Shown here: one piece after another, positions 24,465 to 33,488 of the stretch
Numbering within the stretch: position 1 is the first letter of the stretch
How the letters are laid out: each line of letters starts with the position of its first letter
Assembly: GCA_029203125.1 (NCBI GenBank)
Contig: CP119317.1
Span: 1,054,001 to 1,118,000 of the forward strand
Source: Candidatus Cohnella colombiensis
GTDB taxonomy: Bacteria; Bacillota; Bacilli; Paenibacillales; Paenibacillaceae
Direction: 5' to 3'
Length of the DNA: 64,000 bases
Notes under the pieces: model-generated
Told to the model about the DNA's origin: nothing
The model's input: the letters and a program-made list of their open reading frames with translations, nothing else
Database searches by the model: none
Made by a program: the position numbers and the translations under genes

Positions 24465-25496
24465 ATGGTAGGTGGATTTACACGTGATCTGGGGATTGAC
24501 CTCGGAACAGCGAATACCCTCGTATTTATGAAGGGTAAAGGTATTGTCGTTAGGGAGCCCTCTGTCGTAGCAATTCGTACAGATACGAAGAAAATTGAAG
24601 CAGTAGGTTCAGATGCGAAGAAGATGATTGGACGTACACCGGGAAACATAGTTGCTATTCGTCCAATGAAAGACGGCGTAATAGCCGACTTTGAGACGAC
24701 CGCAACAATGATCAAATATTTTATTAGACAAGCCCAGAAGCCCCGTTCGTTATTTCCTCGTCATCCAAGTGTAATGGTTTGTGTTCCTTCTGGTATTACA
24801 GCCGTTGAGAAGCGAGCAGTAGAAGATGCTACGAAGCAAGCGGGAGCAAAAGAAGCGGTAATTATTGAAGAGCCCTTCGCAGCAGCTATTGGGGCTAATT
24901 TGCCAGTATGGGAACCTACCGGAAGTATGGTCGTAGACATCGGTGGCGGAACAACAGAAGTTGCAGTAATCTCCTTGGGAGGTATCGTAACGAGTCGTTC
25001 CATTCGGATTGCCGGAGATAACATGGATGAAGCAATCATGTCATTCATAAAGCGGCAATATAACTTAATGATCGGTGAACGTACTTCTGAACAATTGAAA
25101 ATTGAACTGGGATCTGCAACTGTGCTTGATAAGGTTGAAGCGATCGAAATTCGCGGACGGGATCTAGTGTCTGGCTTACCAAAAACATTATCGATTACGT
25201 CAGATGAAGTCACCGAAGCTTTAACGGATACGATTAATTCAATCGTGGATGCAGTGAAAATTACGTTAGAGAAATGTCCGCCGGAACTATCTGCAGACAT
25301 TATCGACCGAGGAATTGTGCTTACAGGTGGTGGAGCCTTGCTTCGCAATCTGGATAAGATGCTCTCGAAGGAAACGGGTATGCCAGTTATCGTCGCGGAG
25401 CAACCGCTTGATTGCGTTGCGATCGGTACAGGAAAGGCACTGGACAATATCCATTTATTTAAAGCTCAAAGCGGATCGGGTACAAGGCACCGCTAA
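24465..25496 (+). CDS. mreB: rod shape-determining protein MreB
   Basis: A 343-residue bacterial actin homologue that forms membrane-attached filaments directing lateral wall synthesis. Phosphate 1 motif GIDLGTANTLV, phosphate 2 DIGGGTTEVAV, and adenosine motif TGGGALLRNLD are all present. Size is standard (about 335-345). ATG 24465 follows CAGGAGG. It begins the mreB-mreC-mreD-minC-minD group, with a 54-bp gap to mreC. Confidence 0.98.
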   Translation: MVGGFTRDLGIDLGTANTLVFMKGKGIVVREPSVVAIRTDTKKIEAVGSDAKKMIGRTPGNIVAIRPMKDGVIADFETTATMIKYFIRQAQKPRSLFPRHPSVMVCVPSGITAVEKRAVEDATKQAGAKEAVIIEEPFAAAIGANLPVWEPTGSMVVDIGGGTTEVAVISLGGIVTSRSIRIAGDNMDEAIMSFIKRQYNLMIGERTSEQLKIELGSATVLDKVEAIEIRGRDLVSGLPKTLSITSDEVTEALTDTINSIVDAVKITLEKCPPELSADIIDRGIVLTGGGALLRNLDKMLSKETGMPVIVAEQPLDCVAIGTGKALDNIHLFKAQSGSGTRHR

Positions 25497-25550
25497 AGCG
25501 CATGCTTCATCCGATGGGGACGGGAAAGCAGGTGATTCGATATTTTTAAA

Positions 25551-26405
25551 ATGATGCGCAACAAAAGGCTCTTTATACTCATGATTGGGCTGATTTTGTT
25601 TTTTGCTCTCATGGGATTTACAAATAATCGGACACGGTTAACATGGCCGGAAAAATTCATTAATGATGTTTTCGGTACTGCACAAAGTGTGCTCTACCGT
25701 CCAGTCGGCGCGATTGCGGATTTTTTCCGCGATCTTAGCCGACTTTCCGACGTCTATACAGAAAACGAGGCGTTACGTCAAACCGTTGCGCAATACACGC
25801 AAGATCAAATCCGCTTTAATACGTTACAAGCGGAAAACGAACGGCTGCAAAGCGCACTTGGCTTTACTGAGCGACAAAAAGAGATGGACAACTACCGTTA
25901 CTTAATTGCGCAAGTTGTCGGCTCGACCTCCAATCCGTATGAGCGCACGATTAAAATCAATTTGGGCTCTCAAGCAGGCATCAAGGAGAATATGGCGGTT
26001 ACAACGATCGATGGCTTGATTGGGATTGTAAGCAAAGTATCGACCTTTACTTCTACAGTGCTGCTATTAACGGATCTTGATCTAAACACATCAGCTGGGC
26101 TGCCCGTATCCGCGACTGTTCTTGGCAAAGAAACGAAGTCGTTTGGAATCATTTCCTATGAAGAAGAATCACAAACTCTCCTCATGACAAAGATTGATGA
26201 ACTGGACCCTCTAGTAGAAGGCGACAAAGTAATAACGTCTGGACTTGGAAATGTGTTTCCGAAAGGGATTATGATCGGAACTGTAAAGGAAAGACAAGTC
26301 GGTGATTTCGGTTTAACGCATACTGCTACGATTACACCATCAGCGAAATTCGAGCACCTCAGCGAAGTTTTTGTCGTTGTCGTGCCAAATGCGGATGGAG
26401 AGTAA
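25551..26405 (+). CDS. mreC: rod shape-determining protein MreC
   Basis: A 284-residue bitopic membrane protein: one N-terminal transmembrane helix (LFILMIGLILFFALMGF), a coiled coil (residues about 65-110), and an extracytoplasmic double beta-barrel. It links MreB to the elongasome enzymes. Two adjacent ATG codons open the frame and the ribosome-binding site is weak. It lies 2 bp upstream of mreD, so the two are probably translationally coupled. Confidence 0.96.
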   Translation: MMRNKRLFILMIGLILFFALMGFTNNRTRLTWPEKFINDVFGTAQSVLYRPVGAIADFFRDLSRLSDVYTENEALRQTVAQYTQDQIRFNTLQAENERLQSALGFTERQKEMDNYRYLIAQVVGSTSNPYERTIKINLGSQAGIKENMAVTTIDGLIGIVSKVSTFTSTVLLLTDLDLNTSAGLPVSATVLGKETKSFGIISYEEESQTLLMTKIDELDPLVEGDKVITSGLGNVFPKGIMIGTVKERQVGDFGLTHTATITPSAKFEHLSEVFVVVVPNADGE

Positions 26406-26407
26406 CG

Positions 26408-26932
26408 ATGCGAATTAATCGAGTTATTATTTGTACATTAATATTAATTTTGGTTGAAAATGCGATTATTCCGTGGATCATTCCTTCACAGTGGAGCGAT
26501 CGTCTGTTCATCCATTTTTCATTCATCATGACGATTTTCATAGCTGGATTTGATGGCCGCCATCGCGCTTTTATTTTTGGGCTTGGCTTCGGCATACTTC
26601 AGGACATATTATTCTATGGACATTTAATAGGTCCTTACGGTTTTGGAATGGGGTTGCTCGGTTACTTGATAGGATTAGTTGTCGAACGAAAAATGTTCAC
26701 GCTTGGTTTCTTCGTATGGTTAGTGCTCATGGGCGGTATGTTGCTAGATACGATTGTTTATTTGATTTATATGCTGTTTCAATTAACGAAACTTAATTAT
26801 CAATACGTATTTTTTTGGCAGATCGCACCGACGACGCTTCTTCAGCTTATTGTAGCTTTAGCTATCTATGTCCCTGTTCGTCGTCTGCTTGTCAAAGCGA
26901 CAATTTCTACTAATGATGACAGCTCGGATTAA
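26408..26932 (+). CDS. mreD: rod shape-determining protein MreD
   Basis: A 174-residue polytopic membrane protein with five to six hydrophobic helices, typical of MreD. It is the third part of the MreBCD elongation complex. Starts 2 bp after mreC. A hairpin lies between it and minC. Confidence 0.95.
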   Translation: MRINRVIICTLILILVENAIIPWIIPSQWSDRLFIHFSFIMTIFIAGFDGRHRAFIFGLGFGILQDILFYGHLIGPYGFGMGLLGYLIGLVVERKMFTLGFFVWLVLMGGMLLDTIVYLIYMLFQLTKLNYQYVFFWQIAPTTLLQLIVALAIYVPVRRLLVKATISTNDDSSD

Positions 26933-26956
26933 ACGCTCTATGTCACAGTTCAGGCA

Positions 26957-26984
26957 GGAATTTGGCATGAAGAAGCCGAATTCC
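26957..26984 (+). repeat. hairpin between mreD and minC
   Basis: GGAATTTGGC (26957-26966) and GCCGAATTCC (26975-26984) form a 10-bp stem (one G-U) around an 8-nt loop. No T-run follows, so it is more likely an mRNA processing or stability element than a terminator. Confidence 0.5.
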
Positions 26985-27010
26985 ATTAGAGTAGGGAGGA
27001 GCGGACGACC

Positions 27011-27673
27011 GTGGCCAGCAAATCGCGAATTACGATAAAAGGAAACAAAGAGGGGCTCGTCTTTCTACTCGATGACAAGTGTGAGTTTAGTGAACTGTTA
27101 AATGAGTTAGACTCGAAGCTGGATAAACATGTACAGCAGTTCACAGGACCTCTTATTCATATTTTCATAAAGCTTGGAGACAGGCAGCTTGAAGAGGATG
27201 ATCAGGAACAAATTCGTTCCATTTTTCGCAAGCAAGGCAATCTACTCATTCAATCGATAGAGAGCAATCCTCCGAAGGTAGATCCGCTTGCGATCGTTCA
27301 TCCTAGCTTACATACGTTAAACGGAATCGTTCGGTCTGGACAGACGATCGAATATGATGGTCACTTACTGCTATTGGGAGACGTGAATCCAGGTGGTATC
27401 GTTCGTTGTACAGGTGATGTTTATGTCATGGGCGCGATTAAAGGAACGGTTCATGCAGGTTTTGCAGGCAATGAGCACGCGATTATTGCTGCTTCATTAA
27501 TGAAGCCCACGCAGCTACGCATTGCAGAAGTAATCAGCAGGCCACCGGATGAGTGGGCGTCGGCAGAGTCACTCATGGAGGTAGCCTTTTTGCACGAAGG
27601 TGTGATGGAGATCGACAAGCTGTCGAGCTTAGGTCGTCATCGCAAAATCGATATGCTGTTTAAAGGGGTGTAG
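27011..27673 (+). CDS. minC: septum site-determining protein MinC
   Basis: A 220-residue FtsZ inhibitor that blocks division near the poles. N-terminal MinC_N domain (residues about 5-95) and C-terminal beta-helix domain with the repeated glycine pattern (GDVNPGGIVRCTGDVYVMG). GTG 27011 follows GGGAGG. It lies 4 bp before its partner minD. Confidence 0.95.
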   Translation: MASKSRITIKGNKEGLVFLLDDKCEFSELLNELDSKLDKHVQQFTGPLIHIFIKLGDRQLEEDDQEQIRSIFRKQGNLLIQSIESNPPKVDPLAIVHPSLHTLNGIVRSGQTIEYDGHLLLLGDVNPGGIVRCTGDVYVMGAIKGTVHAGFAGNEHAIIAASLMKPTQLRIAEVISRPPDEWASAESLMEVAFLHEGVMEIDKLSSLGRHRKIDMLFKGV

Positions 27674-27677
27674 AGGA

Positions 27678-28472
27678 ATGGGAGAAGCAATCGTTGTCAC
27701 ATCAGGTAAAGGTGGCGTTGGAAAAACAACGACATCCGCTAATATTGGAACGGCTTTAGCGCTACTGGGGAAAAAGGTATGTTTAGTAGATACCGATATC
27801 GGCTTGCGGAATTTAGATGTGGTGATGGGTCTTGAAAATCGGATCATCTACGATTTGATTGATGTTGCAGAAGGTCGCTGTCGAGTGAATCAAGCACTCA
27901 TAAAGGATAAGCGTTTCGATGAATTATATATGCTACCCGCTGCACAAACCAAAGATAAAAATGACATTTCACCAGATCAAGTTCGTCAAATTGTCGATGG
28001 CTTGAAGCCAGATTTCGATTATATAATTATCGATTGCCCGGCTGGGATTGAGCAAGGATTTCGAAATGCAATTGCAGGCGCTACACAAGCGATTGTCGTA
28101 ACTACACCTGAAAATGCAGCCGTTCGTGATGCCGATCGTGTAATTGGCTTGTTAGAGAAGAGTGGTTTAGGAACACCAAAGCTCGTGATTAATCGAATTC
28201 GTCAGAACATGCTTAAGAGCGGTGATATGCTTGAGATCGACGACATCTGCCAAGTGTTGGCCATTGATTTAATTGGGATTGTACCTGATGATGAAATGGT
28301 CATCAAAGCGGCTAATCAAGGGGAGCCGACTGTAATGAATCCGAATTCGCGTGCGGCGATCGCGTATAGGAACATTGCGAGACGTATTCTGGGTGAAACT
28401 GTTCCGCTTTCGCAGCTGGATGAGAAAACCGGTATGTTGCGCAAGGTCAGGAAGTTTCTAGGAATGAGTTGA
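27678..28472 (+). CDS. minD: septum site-determining ATPase MinD
   Basis: A 264-residue deviant-Walker ATPase that recruits MinC to the membrane. Walker A SGKGGVGKTTTSANIG at the N-terminus, switch region DCPAGIEQG, and a C-terminal amphipathic membrane-targeting helix (GMLRKVRKFLGMS). minE is absent here, as usual in Bacillales, which use DivIVA/MinJ instead. Confidence 0.97.
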   Translation: MGEAIVVTSGKGGVGKTTTSANIGTALALLGKKVCLVDTDIGLRNLDVVMGLENRIIYDLIDVAEGRCRVNQALIKDKRFDELYMLPAAQTKDKNDISPDQVRQIVDGLKPDFDYIIIDCPAGIEQGFRNAIAGATQAIVVTTPENAAVRDADRVIGLLEKSGLGTPKLVINRIRQNMLKSGDMLEIDDICQVLAIDLIGIVPDDEMVIKAANQGEPTVMNPNSRAAIAYRNIARRILGETVPLSQLDEKTGMLRKVRKFLGMS

Positions 28473-28479
28473 TTTAAAG

Positions 28480-29628
28480 TTGTTGAACCGGTTAAAAAAG
28501 ATGGATTGGATGATGCTTCTCATTCTAATCGCTTTTATGGGGATTAGTGCATTGCTTATCCGAAGTGCTACCTATGGCGATTCAAGGTATGCAAATTATG
28601 ATGTGAAGACGATCATCTTTTTCGGGATCGGCTTTGTTATCATCTTATTATGCACACTCGTCAATTATCGATTAATTTTGAAGACATGGTATGTATGGTA
28701 TGCCATCGGCATAATATTACTTGTTCTTGTCTTTTTCTTCGCTCCGCTGAGAAATGGCGCACGCAGCTGGTTTGAATTGCCAGGAGGCATACTCTTCCAA
28801 CCTGCCGAGATGATGAAGCTATTCATTATTATTGCTATTGGGGCATTGATGGGGCGGCGACGGGGAGATCCATTAAGGATGCGAACCGACGTTTTGTATG
28901 TTGCGATTGTCGCATTTGTGCCGTTCGTGCTCGTTATGCGTCAGCCAGATTTGGGTAACGCAATCATCTATATATTCATTGTCTTAGGCATGCTCTGGAT
29001 TGGCAATATTCGATATTCTTATGTGTTGATCGGCTTGGGAGCTATCATCGGGGGTATTGTTCTGTTCGTTTCGCTCTTCACAGCGTATGGCACAGAAATT
29101 AAAGATTACCTAAATGAAAAGGGCAATGGACACTGGTATGAGCGTATTAACACTTTCATTGATCCGGAGTCCGCATCGGAGGATGCAAGTAGACAAACGA
29201 GATATGCGAAGATAGCGATTGGTTCAGGCGGGTTAACAGGCGATGGATATATGCAGGGTGAATCTAAAAATCGCAAGTTCATCCCGTACACCTATTCAGA
29301 TTCGGTGTTCGTCGTCATAGGTGAGGAATTCGGATTTCAAGGCTCTGCCATATTGTTATTACTTTACTTTTTATTCATCTATCGGATGATTCTTATTGCT
29401 TATCAGTGTATTGATCTGAAGGGCTCCTACATCATTATCGGGATTGCCTCGATGATGGTATTTCAAATTTTTGAAAATATCGGGATGATGATCGGTCTTA
29501 TGCCGTTGACTGGAATTAACCTTCCTTTCATTAGCTATGGGGGCACATCTGTGTTGCTTAATATGTTCTCAGTTGGTCTCATCTTCAGCATTAAAGCGAA
29601 TCAAGAAAAATATCCAATTGACGGGTAG
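28480..29628 (+). CDS. rodA: SEDS-family peptidoglycan glycosyltransferase (RodA/FtsW type)
   Basis: A 382-residue polytopic membrane protein with about ten transmembrane segments and the SEDS signature near the C-terminus (PFISYGGTS). SEDS proteins polymerise glycan strands from lipid II. Next to mreBCD and minCD, RodA (elongation) is more likely than FtsW, but sequence alone does not fully decide. The start TTG 28480 (or 28483) is non-canonical with AGGAATGAG about 12 bp upstream. The stop codon lies inside the following terminator hairpin. Confidence 0.92.
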   Translation: MLNRLKKMDWMMLLILIAFMGISALLIRSATYGDSRYANYDVKTIIFFGIGFVIILLCTLVNYRLILKTWYVWYAIGIILLVLVFFFAPLRNGARSWFELPGGILFQPAEMMKLFIIIAIGALMGRRRGDPLRMRTDVLYVAIVAFVPFVLVMRQPDLGNAIIYIFIVLGMLWIGNIRYSYVLIGLGAIIGGIVLFVSLFTAYGTEIKDYLNEKGNGHWYERINTFIDPESASEDASRQTRYAKIAIGSGGLTGDGYMQGESKNRKFIPYTYSDSVFVVIGEEFGFQGSAILLLLYFLFIYRMILIAYQCIDLKGSYIIIGIASMMVFQIFENIGMMIGLMPLTGINLPFISYGGTSVLLNMFSVGLIFSIKANQEKYPIDG

Positions 29629-29648
29629 CTTACAGGCTACCCGTTTTG
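29621..29648 (+). terminator. intrinsic terminator after rodA
   Basis: ACGGGTAGC / GCTACCCGT around a six-base loop, followed by TTTT. It contains the rodA stop codon. Confidence 0.85.
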
Positions 29649-29657
29649 TCGTCTTAG

Positions 29658-29707
29658 GTCTATTCAAGCCTTGTCCGCCATAAGGTGATAGTAGTTAGTG
29701 GACAAGG
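29658..29707 (+). promoter_or_regulatory. candidate sigma-E promoter and inverted repeat before spoIVFA
   Basis: GTCTATT (29658-29664), 14-bp spacer, CATAAGGT (29679-29686) resembles a sigma-E promoter. Separately, CCTTGTCC (29669-29676) is the exact complement of GGACAAGG (29700-29707), whose end overlaps the spoIVFA ribosome-binding site. The 5' arm lies upstream of the start point expected from this promoter, so an RNA hairpin would form only in read-through transcripts; otherwise the repeat could act as DNA. Confidence 0.4.
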
Positions 29708-29718
29708 GAGGGGCTGCC

Positions 29719-30501
29719 GTGCAAAATCACGAGCAACTGATGGAGCCGGATCCAAAGAAGTGGTGGAAGGAGCACCAACGACAGGAGATCAATGCTCCGA
29801 ACAAGTGGGAAGGTATTCAAGGTTTAACGCCAAAAACAATACATGTGCCCAATAAGCCACCTGAACCAAGAGGGATGAGCTTACGGCGCTTCATGCATGG
29901 TTTTATAGTTCGTTTGATACTCGCGGTGATCCTATTCGGTATTTGCTGGGGCTGGATCAACTTCAAGCTTCCGGGTAGTGAGCATATAAATGCATGGGTA
30001 CTGGACGTCGTTACACAGGATATGGATTTTGTAGCGATAGATGCATGGTATGGAGAAAGATTTGGTGACTCGCTTAGCCTCCTTCCATTCCAACGCAAAT
30101 CCGCGAATACAAAGCAAGTGTCGTCATCACTCAAATTAACAGATGCTGTCGTTCCAGTAATCGGTAAGGTCGTACAGAGCTTTAAGCAAAATGGCAATGG
30201 AGTGAAAGTTGCTGCAATGGCTGGGAGCACAGTTTCTGCTGTAAGTGCAGGGAAGGTGCTACAGTTAGAAGTGAATCAATTAGGTGGAACTACGATACTA
30301 ATCCAACATCCAAATCGGATGTTATCTGTATATGGAAATTTGGAAGCAGTTGTCGTTAAGGTGAATTCATGGGTCGAGGCTGGGGATCCACTAGGACAGC
30401 TGCAAGCGACAAATGATACTGCGGATAGAGCGATCCTTTATTTTGCGATTGAGCAAAATGGACAATCCATAAATCCAGTGGAATTGGTGCCCTTTGATTA
30501 A
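29719..30501 (+). CDS. spoIVFA: SpoIVFA-like sporulation regulator with degenerate M23 domain
   Basis: A 260-residue membrane protein: cytoplasmic N-terminus of about 60 residues, one transmembrane helix (LILAVILFGICWGWI), then a LytM/M23-like domain (about residues 145-255). The M23 zinc ligands are lost: the usual YGHL is YGNL and the usual LHF is LYF, so it should not be a peptidase. This fits SpoIVFA, which holds the SpoIVFB protease in the outer forespore membrane and keeps it inactive until signalled. GTG 29719 is chosen (GGGAGGGG 5 bp upstream) over GTG 29698. Its end overlaps spoIVFB by 8 bp. Confidence 0.85.
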   Translation: MQNHEQLMEPDPKKWWKEHQRQEINAPNKWEGIQGLTPKTIHVPNKPPEPRGMSLRRFMHGFIVRLILAVILFGICWGWINFKLPGSEHINAWVLDVVTQDMDFVAIDAWYGERFGDSLSLLPFQRKSANTKQVSSSLKLTDAVVPVIGKVVQSFKQNGNGVKVAAMAGSTVSAVSAGKVLQLEVNQLGGTTILIQHPNRMLSVYGNLEAVVVKVNSWVEAGDPLGQLQATNDTADRAILYFAIEQNGQSINPVELVPFD

Positions 30502-31360
30502 ACTTCGCGGAATTAACTTTTCGCTACACCCACTCTTTGTGCTTGTGATGCTGGCCTCGATCATTACTGGAAGATTCATGGAGCTTTTGATGCTCTTTGT
30601 TATCGTTTTATGGCATGAGCTGGGGCATTTAGTAACTGCCCTTCGATTCGGCTGGACCGTACAAGAAGTAAAGCTACTGCCATTTGGTGGCGTCGTTGAG
30701 GTAGAAGAGGCCGGAACGCTCCCCGCAAGAGAAGAGCTTTGGGTTGCGATAGCGGGCCCTTTGCAAAATGGATTGTTAGCAGCGCTGGGGTGGCTATTGG
30801 CACAGTTCAGCTGGATTGATACGAGCTTTGCGCACGAATTTGTGCTCGCTAATGTGACGATCGGCTTATTTAATTTGTTGCCGATTTTACCGCTTGATGG
30901 TGGTAGAATACTGCAAGCGTGGGTGGGCCTTGGAGTACCCTATTACCGTACGCTACTGTGGAGTGCGAGAATAAGCTTGCTGTGGAGCGGTCTGATCGTC
31001 ATAGCAGCATTTTACCCCTTGCTACATGGAGGCTTGCTTGAGCTTAATTGGCTTGCGATCGGTCTGTTTCTTTGTGTGTCGAATTGGACATATATGAGAA
31101 ATATTCCGTACGTGTTTCTAAGATTTCTCGTCCGTCGGATTGAACGTACAGAACGCCAAGTTGCGGAAGGCTTGTTATCACGACCGATCGTAATCGCGGC
31201 TGACCGTCCGTTGTCTTCGATTCTTCGGTTGCTTATGAAGGAGCAATATCATCTTATCTATGTCATGAAGCGGGGACGAATTGCAAAGGTTGTTCCAGAA
31301 AATGCGATTGTTGAACGTTTTTTAATGTCGAGGAATGCGGATTTGCAGTTTTTCATGTAA
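30494..31360 (+). CDS. spoIVFB: SpoIVFB-like intramembrane metalloprotease (pro-sigma-K processing)
   Basis: A 288-residue site-2 protease with several membrane segments. The zinc site HELGH is at residues 41-45, and the third ligand is in PLDGGRIL near residue 137. A C-terminal CBS-like region follows (ADRPLSSILRLLMKEQ). SpoIVFB cleaves pro-sigma-K in the mother cell. It starts at TTG 30494, overlapping spoIVFA, which argues for coupled translation. Size equals the B. subtilis protein (288). Confidence 0.92.
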   Translation: MIKLRGINFSLHPLFVLVMLASIITGRFMELLMLFVIVLWHELGHLVTALRFGWTVQEVKLLPFGGVVEVEEAGTLPAREELWVAIAGPLQNGLLAALGWLLAQFSWIDTSFAHEFVLANVTIGLFNLLPILPLDGGRILQAWVGLGVPYYRTLLWSARISLLWSGLIVIAAFYPLLHGGLLELNWLAIGLFLCVSNWTYMRNIPYVFLRFLVRRIERTERQVAEGLLSRPIVIAADRPLSSILRLLMKEQYHLIYVMKRGRIAKVVPENAIVERFLMSRNADLQFFM

Positions 31361-31394
31361 AATAGAGAAAATGGCATCAAAGTGGGAGGTTTGC

Positions 31395-32630
31395 ATGAAG
31401 CAGCTGTTTATTCATTGCTCGCAAAACGTAACCCAATCGGCATTGCTCGAAAATGGTAAGCTATCTGAATTTAGTGTCGAGAGAATGGAAGGTACATCTT
31501 TAATCGGCAATCTGTATAAGGGTAAAGTGATGAATGTGTTGCCCGGTATGCAGGCGGCTTTCATTGACATTGGTTTGTCTAAAAATGCGTTTCTCTATGT
31601 AGATGATGCGCTCCATCCACATCTGGACAAGCAGCCAAAGGAAAAGCCGTCGATTACGGAATTGATGAAGCCTGGCGATGAGTTGGTCGTTCAAGTGATG
31701 AAGGAGCCTCTTGGTGGTAAAGGAGCGAGAGTGACAACACATTTTTCGCTCCCAGGCCGTTGGCTCGTCTATATGCCGTATGCCGACTACATTGGCATTT
31801 CGAAGAAGATTGAACAGGAAACGGAACGTGTCCGTCTTCGAAATCTTGCGGATGATATGCGTTTAGATGGTGAAGGCTTGATCTTGCGGACAAATGCGGA
31901 AGGCGAAACGCTTGAAGCACTGCAAGAGGATCTAGAGGCGCTCCGCCGCATTTGGAAAAAAGTAATCGTGAAAAATGATCAAGTCGTTGCTCCAGGGGAA
32001 TTGCATCGTGACTCGGGTCTCGTTCATCGATTGCTTCGTGATGTCATTACTCCCGACATGGAAGAGATCGTGATTGATGATGAGGACAGCTTGCAGGATG
32101 CGGTCGACTATGTACGTCGCAAGGCGCCGATGCTCATCGATAAAGTACGTTTATACAACTCACCGCATTCAATGTTCGAAGGCTATGGCATTAAAGAACA
32201 ATTAGAACGAGCATTCCAACCGAGAATATGGCTCAATAGCGGTGGCTATCTAGTCTGGGATCAAACCGAAGCACTAACTGTTATTGATGTGAATACAGGC
32301 AAGTTTACAGGGACAACAGATTTGGAACAGACCGTCTTCCAGACCAATCGCGAAGCGGCCGAGGAAATTGCAAGATTGCTAAGACTTAGAGATGTAGGCG
32401 GAATTATCATTATTGATTTTATTGATATGGAGCTCGATGAGCATCGGCATCAAGTTGTGCAGAAACTTGAACAGACGATGCGTCGAGATCGGACGAAGAG
32501 TCAAGTCGTGGGTTGGACACGACTCGGACTGCTAGAAATTACGCGCAAAAAAGCACGAGAAAACGCGATGAATTATTTTTACGAACCGTGCGTCTCCTGT
32601 AAGGGCAGCGGTAGAATTTATGTCCGATAA
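31395..32630 (+). CDS. rng: ribonuclease E/G family protein
   Basis: A 411-residue endoribonuclease of the RNase E/G family. It has an N-terminal S1-like domain (IGNLYKGKVMNVLPGMQAAF), the DNase-I-like catalytic region with the metal-binding aspartates in VIDVNTG and DFIDM, and a zinc-link pair CVSCKGSG at the C-terminus. It lacks the long E. coli RNase E scaffold and so resembles RNase G. B. subtilis lacks this family, but many Paenibacillaceae carry it in this position, before rplU. ATG 31395 follows GGGAGG. Confidence 0.93.
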   Translation: MKQLFIHCSQNVTQSALLENGKLSEFSVERMEGTSLIGNLYKGKVMNVLPGMQAAFIDIGLSKNAFLYVDDALHPHLDKQPKEKPSITELMKPGDELVVQVMKEPLGGKGARVTTHFSLPGRWLVYMPYADYIGISKKIEQETERVRLRNLADDMRLDGEGLILRTNAEGETLEALQEDLEALRRIWKKVIVKNDQVVAPGELHRDSGLVHRLLRDVITPDMEEIVIDDEDSLQDAVDYVRRKAPMLIDKVRLYNSPHSMFEGYGIKEQLERAFQPRIWLNSGGYLVWDQTEALTVIDVNTGKFTGTTDLEQTVFQTNREAAEEIARLLRLRDVGGIIIIDFIDMELDEHRHQVVQKLEQTMRRDRTKSQVVGWTRLGLLEITRKKARENAMNYFYEPCVSCKGSGRIYVR

Positions 32631-32648
32631 AAACTGAGAGATTCGTTG

Positions 32649-32677
32649 TTGTATTCATTTTAACCGTGTGATATAAT
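32649..32677 (+). promoter_or_regulatory. sigma-A promoter of rplU-prp-rpmA
   Basis: TTGTAT (32649-32654), 17-bp spacer, TATAAT (32672-32677), followed by a 120-nt leader. Confidence 0.75.
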
Positions 32678-32684
32678 CCCATAG

Positions 32685-32803
32685 TGCGTGCAATCTGAAG
32701 ATTTTGCAGGCTACAACCGCACTCCACCAGGTTAACAAGCTCGATCTGTTCCGGATGGACATTTCGACACCTTATGAGGCGAGTCTTAGACATGAGGAGG
32801 TGC
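32685..32803 (+). promoter_or_regulatory. ribosomal protein L21 leader
   Basis: The leader between this promoter and rplU contains the pattern GCAGGCTACAACCGCACT and CACCAGGT, which looks like the Firmicutes L21 leader, thought to mediate autoregulation. The identification is from remembered sequence pattern and gene position, not a covariance search. Confidence 0.6.
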
Positions 32804-32809
32804 ACCATA

Positions 32810-33121
32810 ATGTACGCAATTATTGAAACTGGCGGTAAGCAATACAAAGTTCAAGCGGGTGATGTGATCTTCGTTGAGAAGATTGCTGCTAACGAAGGCG
32901 AAAGCATCACGTTTGATCGTGTATTAGCTGTATCTAACGACATCGGTTTGACGACAGGATCTCCGCTTTTGTCCGGCGTGTCTGTAACAGGCAAAGTCGA
33001 ACAACACGTTAAAGGCGAGAAGATCATCGTATTTAAGTACAAGCCTAAGAAGAACTACAAGCGTAAGCAAGGCCATCGTCAACCGTACACGAAAGTGACA
33101 ATCGAGAACATCAAGGCATAA
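32810..33121 (+). CDS. rplU: 50S ribosomal protein L21
   Basis: A 103-residue L21 (bL21), a 23S rRNA-binding protein, with the usual MYAIIETGGKQYKV start and a basic C-terminus (KPKKNYKRKQGHRQPYTKV). ATG 32810 follows GAGGAGG. It forms an operon with prp and rpmA. Confidence 0.99.
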   Translation: MYAIIETGGKQYKVQAGDVIFVEKIAANEGESITFDRVLAVSNDIGLTTGSPLLSGVSVTGKVEQHVKGEKIIVFKYKPKKNYKRKQGHRQPYTKVTIENIKA

Positions 33122-33133
33122 GCGAGAAGCCCG

Positions 33134-33484
33134 ATGATCAAGATAACTTTAGTGCGCGACGTTCAAGGTCACCTTACACAATTCACCGTTTCAGGACACG
33201 CTTATTATGACGACCCAGGCAAGGATATTGTCTGTGCCGGTGTATCGGCAGTGTCGATTGGAGCAGTGAATGCGATCGAGAAACTTACAGGACTCGTTCC
33301 TCATACCGAGATTACCGAACAATCTGGACTGCTAAAGGTTATTGCCCCAAACAGCGAGGATGAAGGACGGAATGCTCAAGTTCAGCTTCTGCTGGAAGGT
33401 ATGGTAGTTGCTCTCGAATCAATTGCACAAGAATACGGCAAGTTCGTGAAAATAAAACATACTTTTTCCGGAAAAGGAGGATGA
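33134..33484 (+). CDS. prp: ribosomal processing cysteine protease Prp
   Basis: A 116-residue YsxB/Prp-family protease that removes the N-terminal extension of ribosomal protein L27. The catalytic pair is His22 (VSGHAYYDD) and Cys34 (DIVCAGVSA), at the same positions as in Staphylococcus Prp. Its substrate is encoded 4 bp downstream. Confidence 0.97.
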   Translation: MIKITLVRDVQGHLTQFTVSGHAYYDDPGKDIVCAGVSAVSIGAVNAIEKLTGLVPHTEITEQSGLLKVIAPNSEDEGRNAQVQLLLEGMVVALESIAQEYGKFVKIKHTFSGKGG

Positions 33485-33488
33485 CACC

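Noticed and set aside
24761..25447. 228-residue minus-strand ORF
   Set aside because: Antisense shadow of mreB with Ser/Thr/Ile-rich low-complexity sequence.
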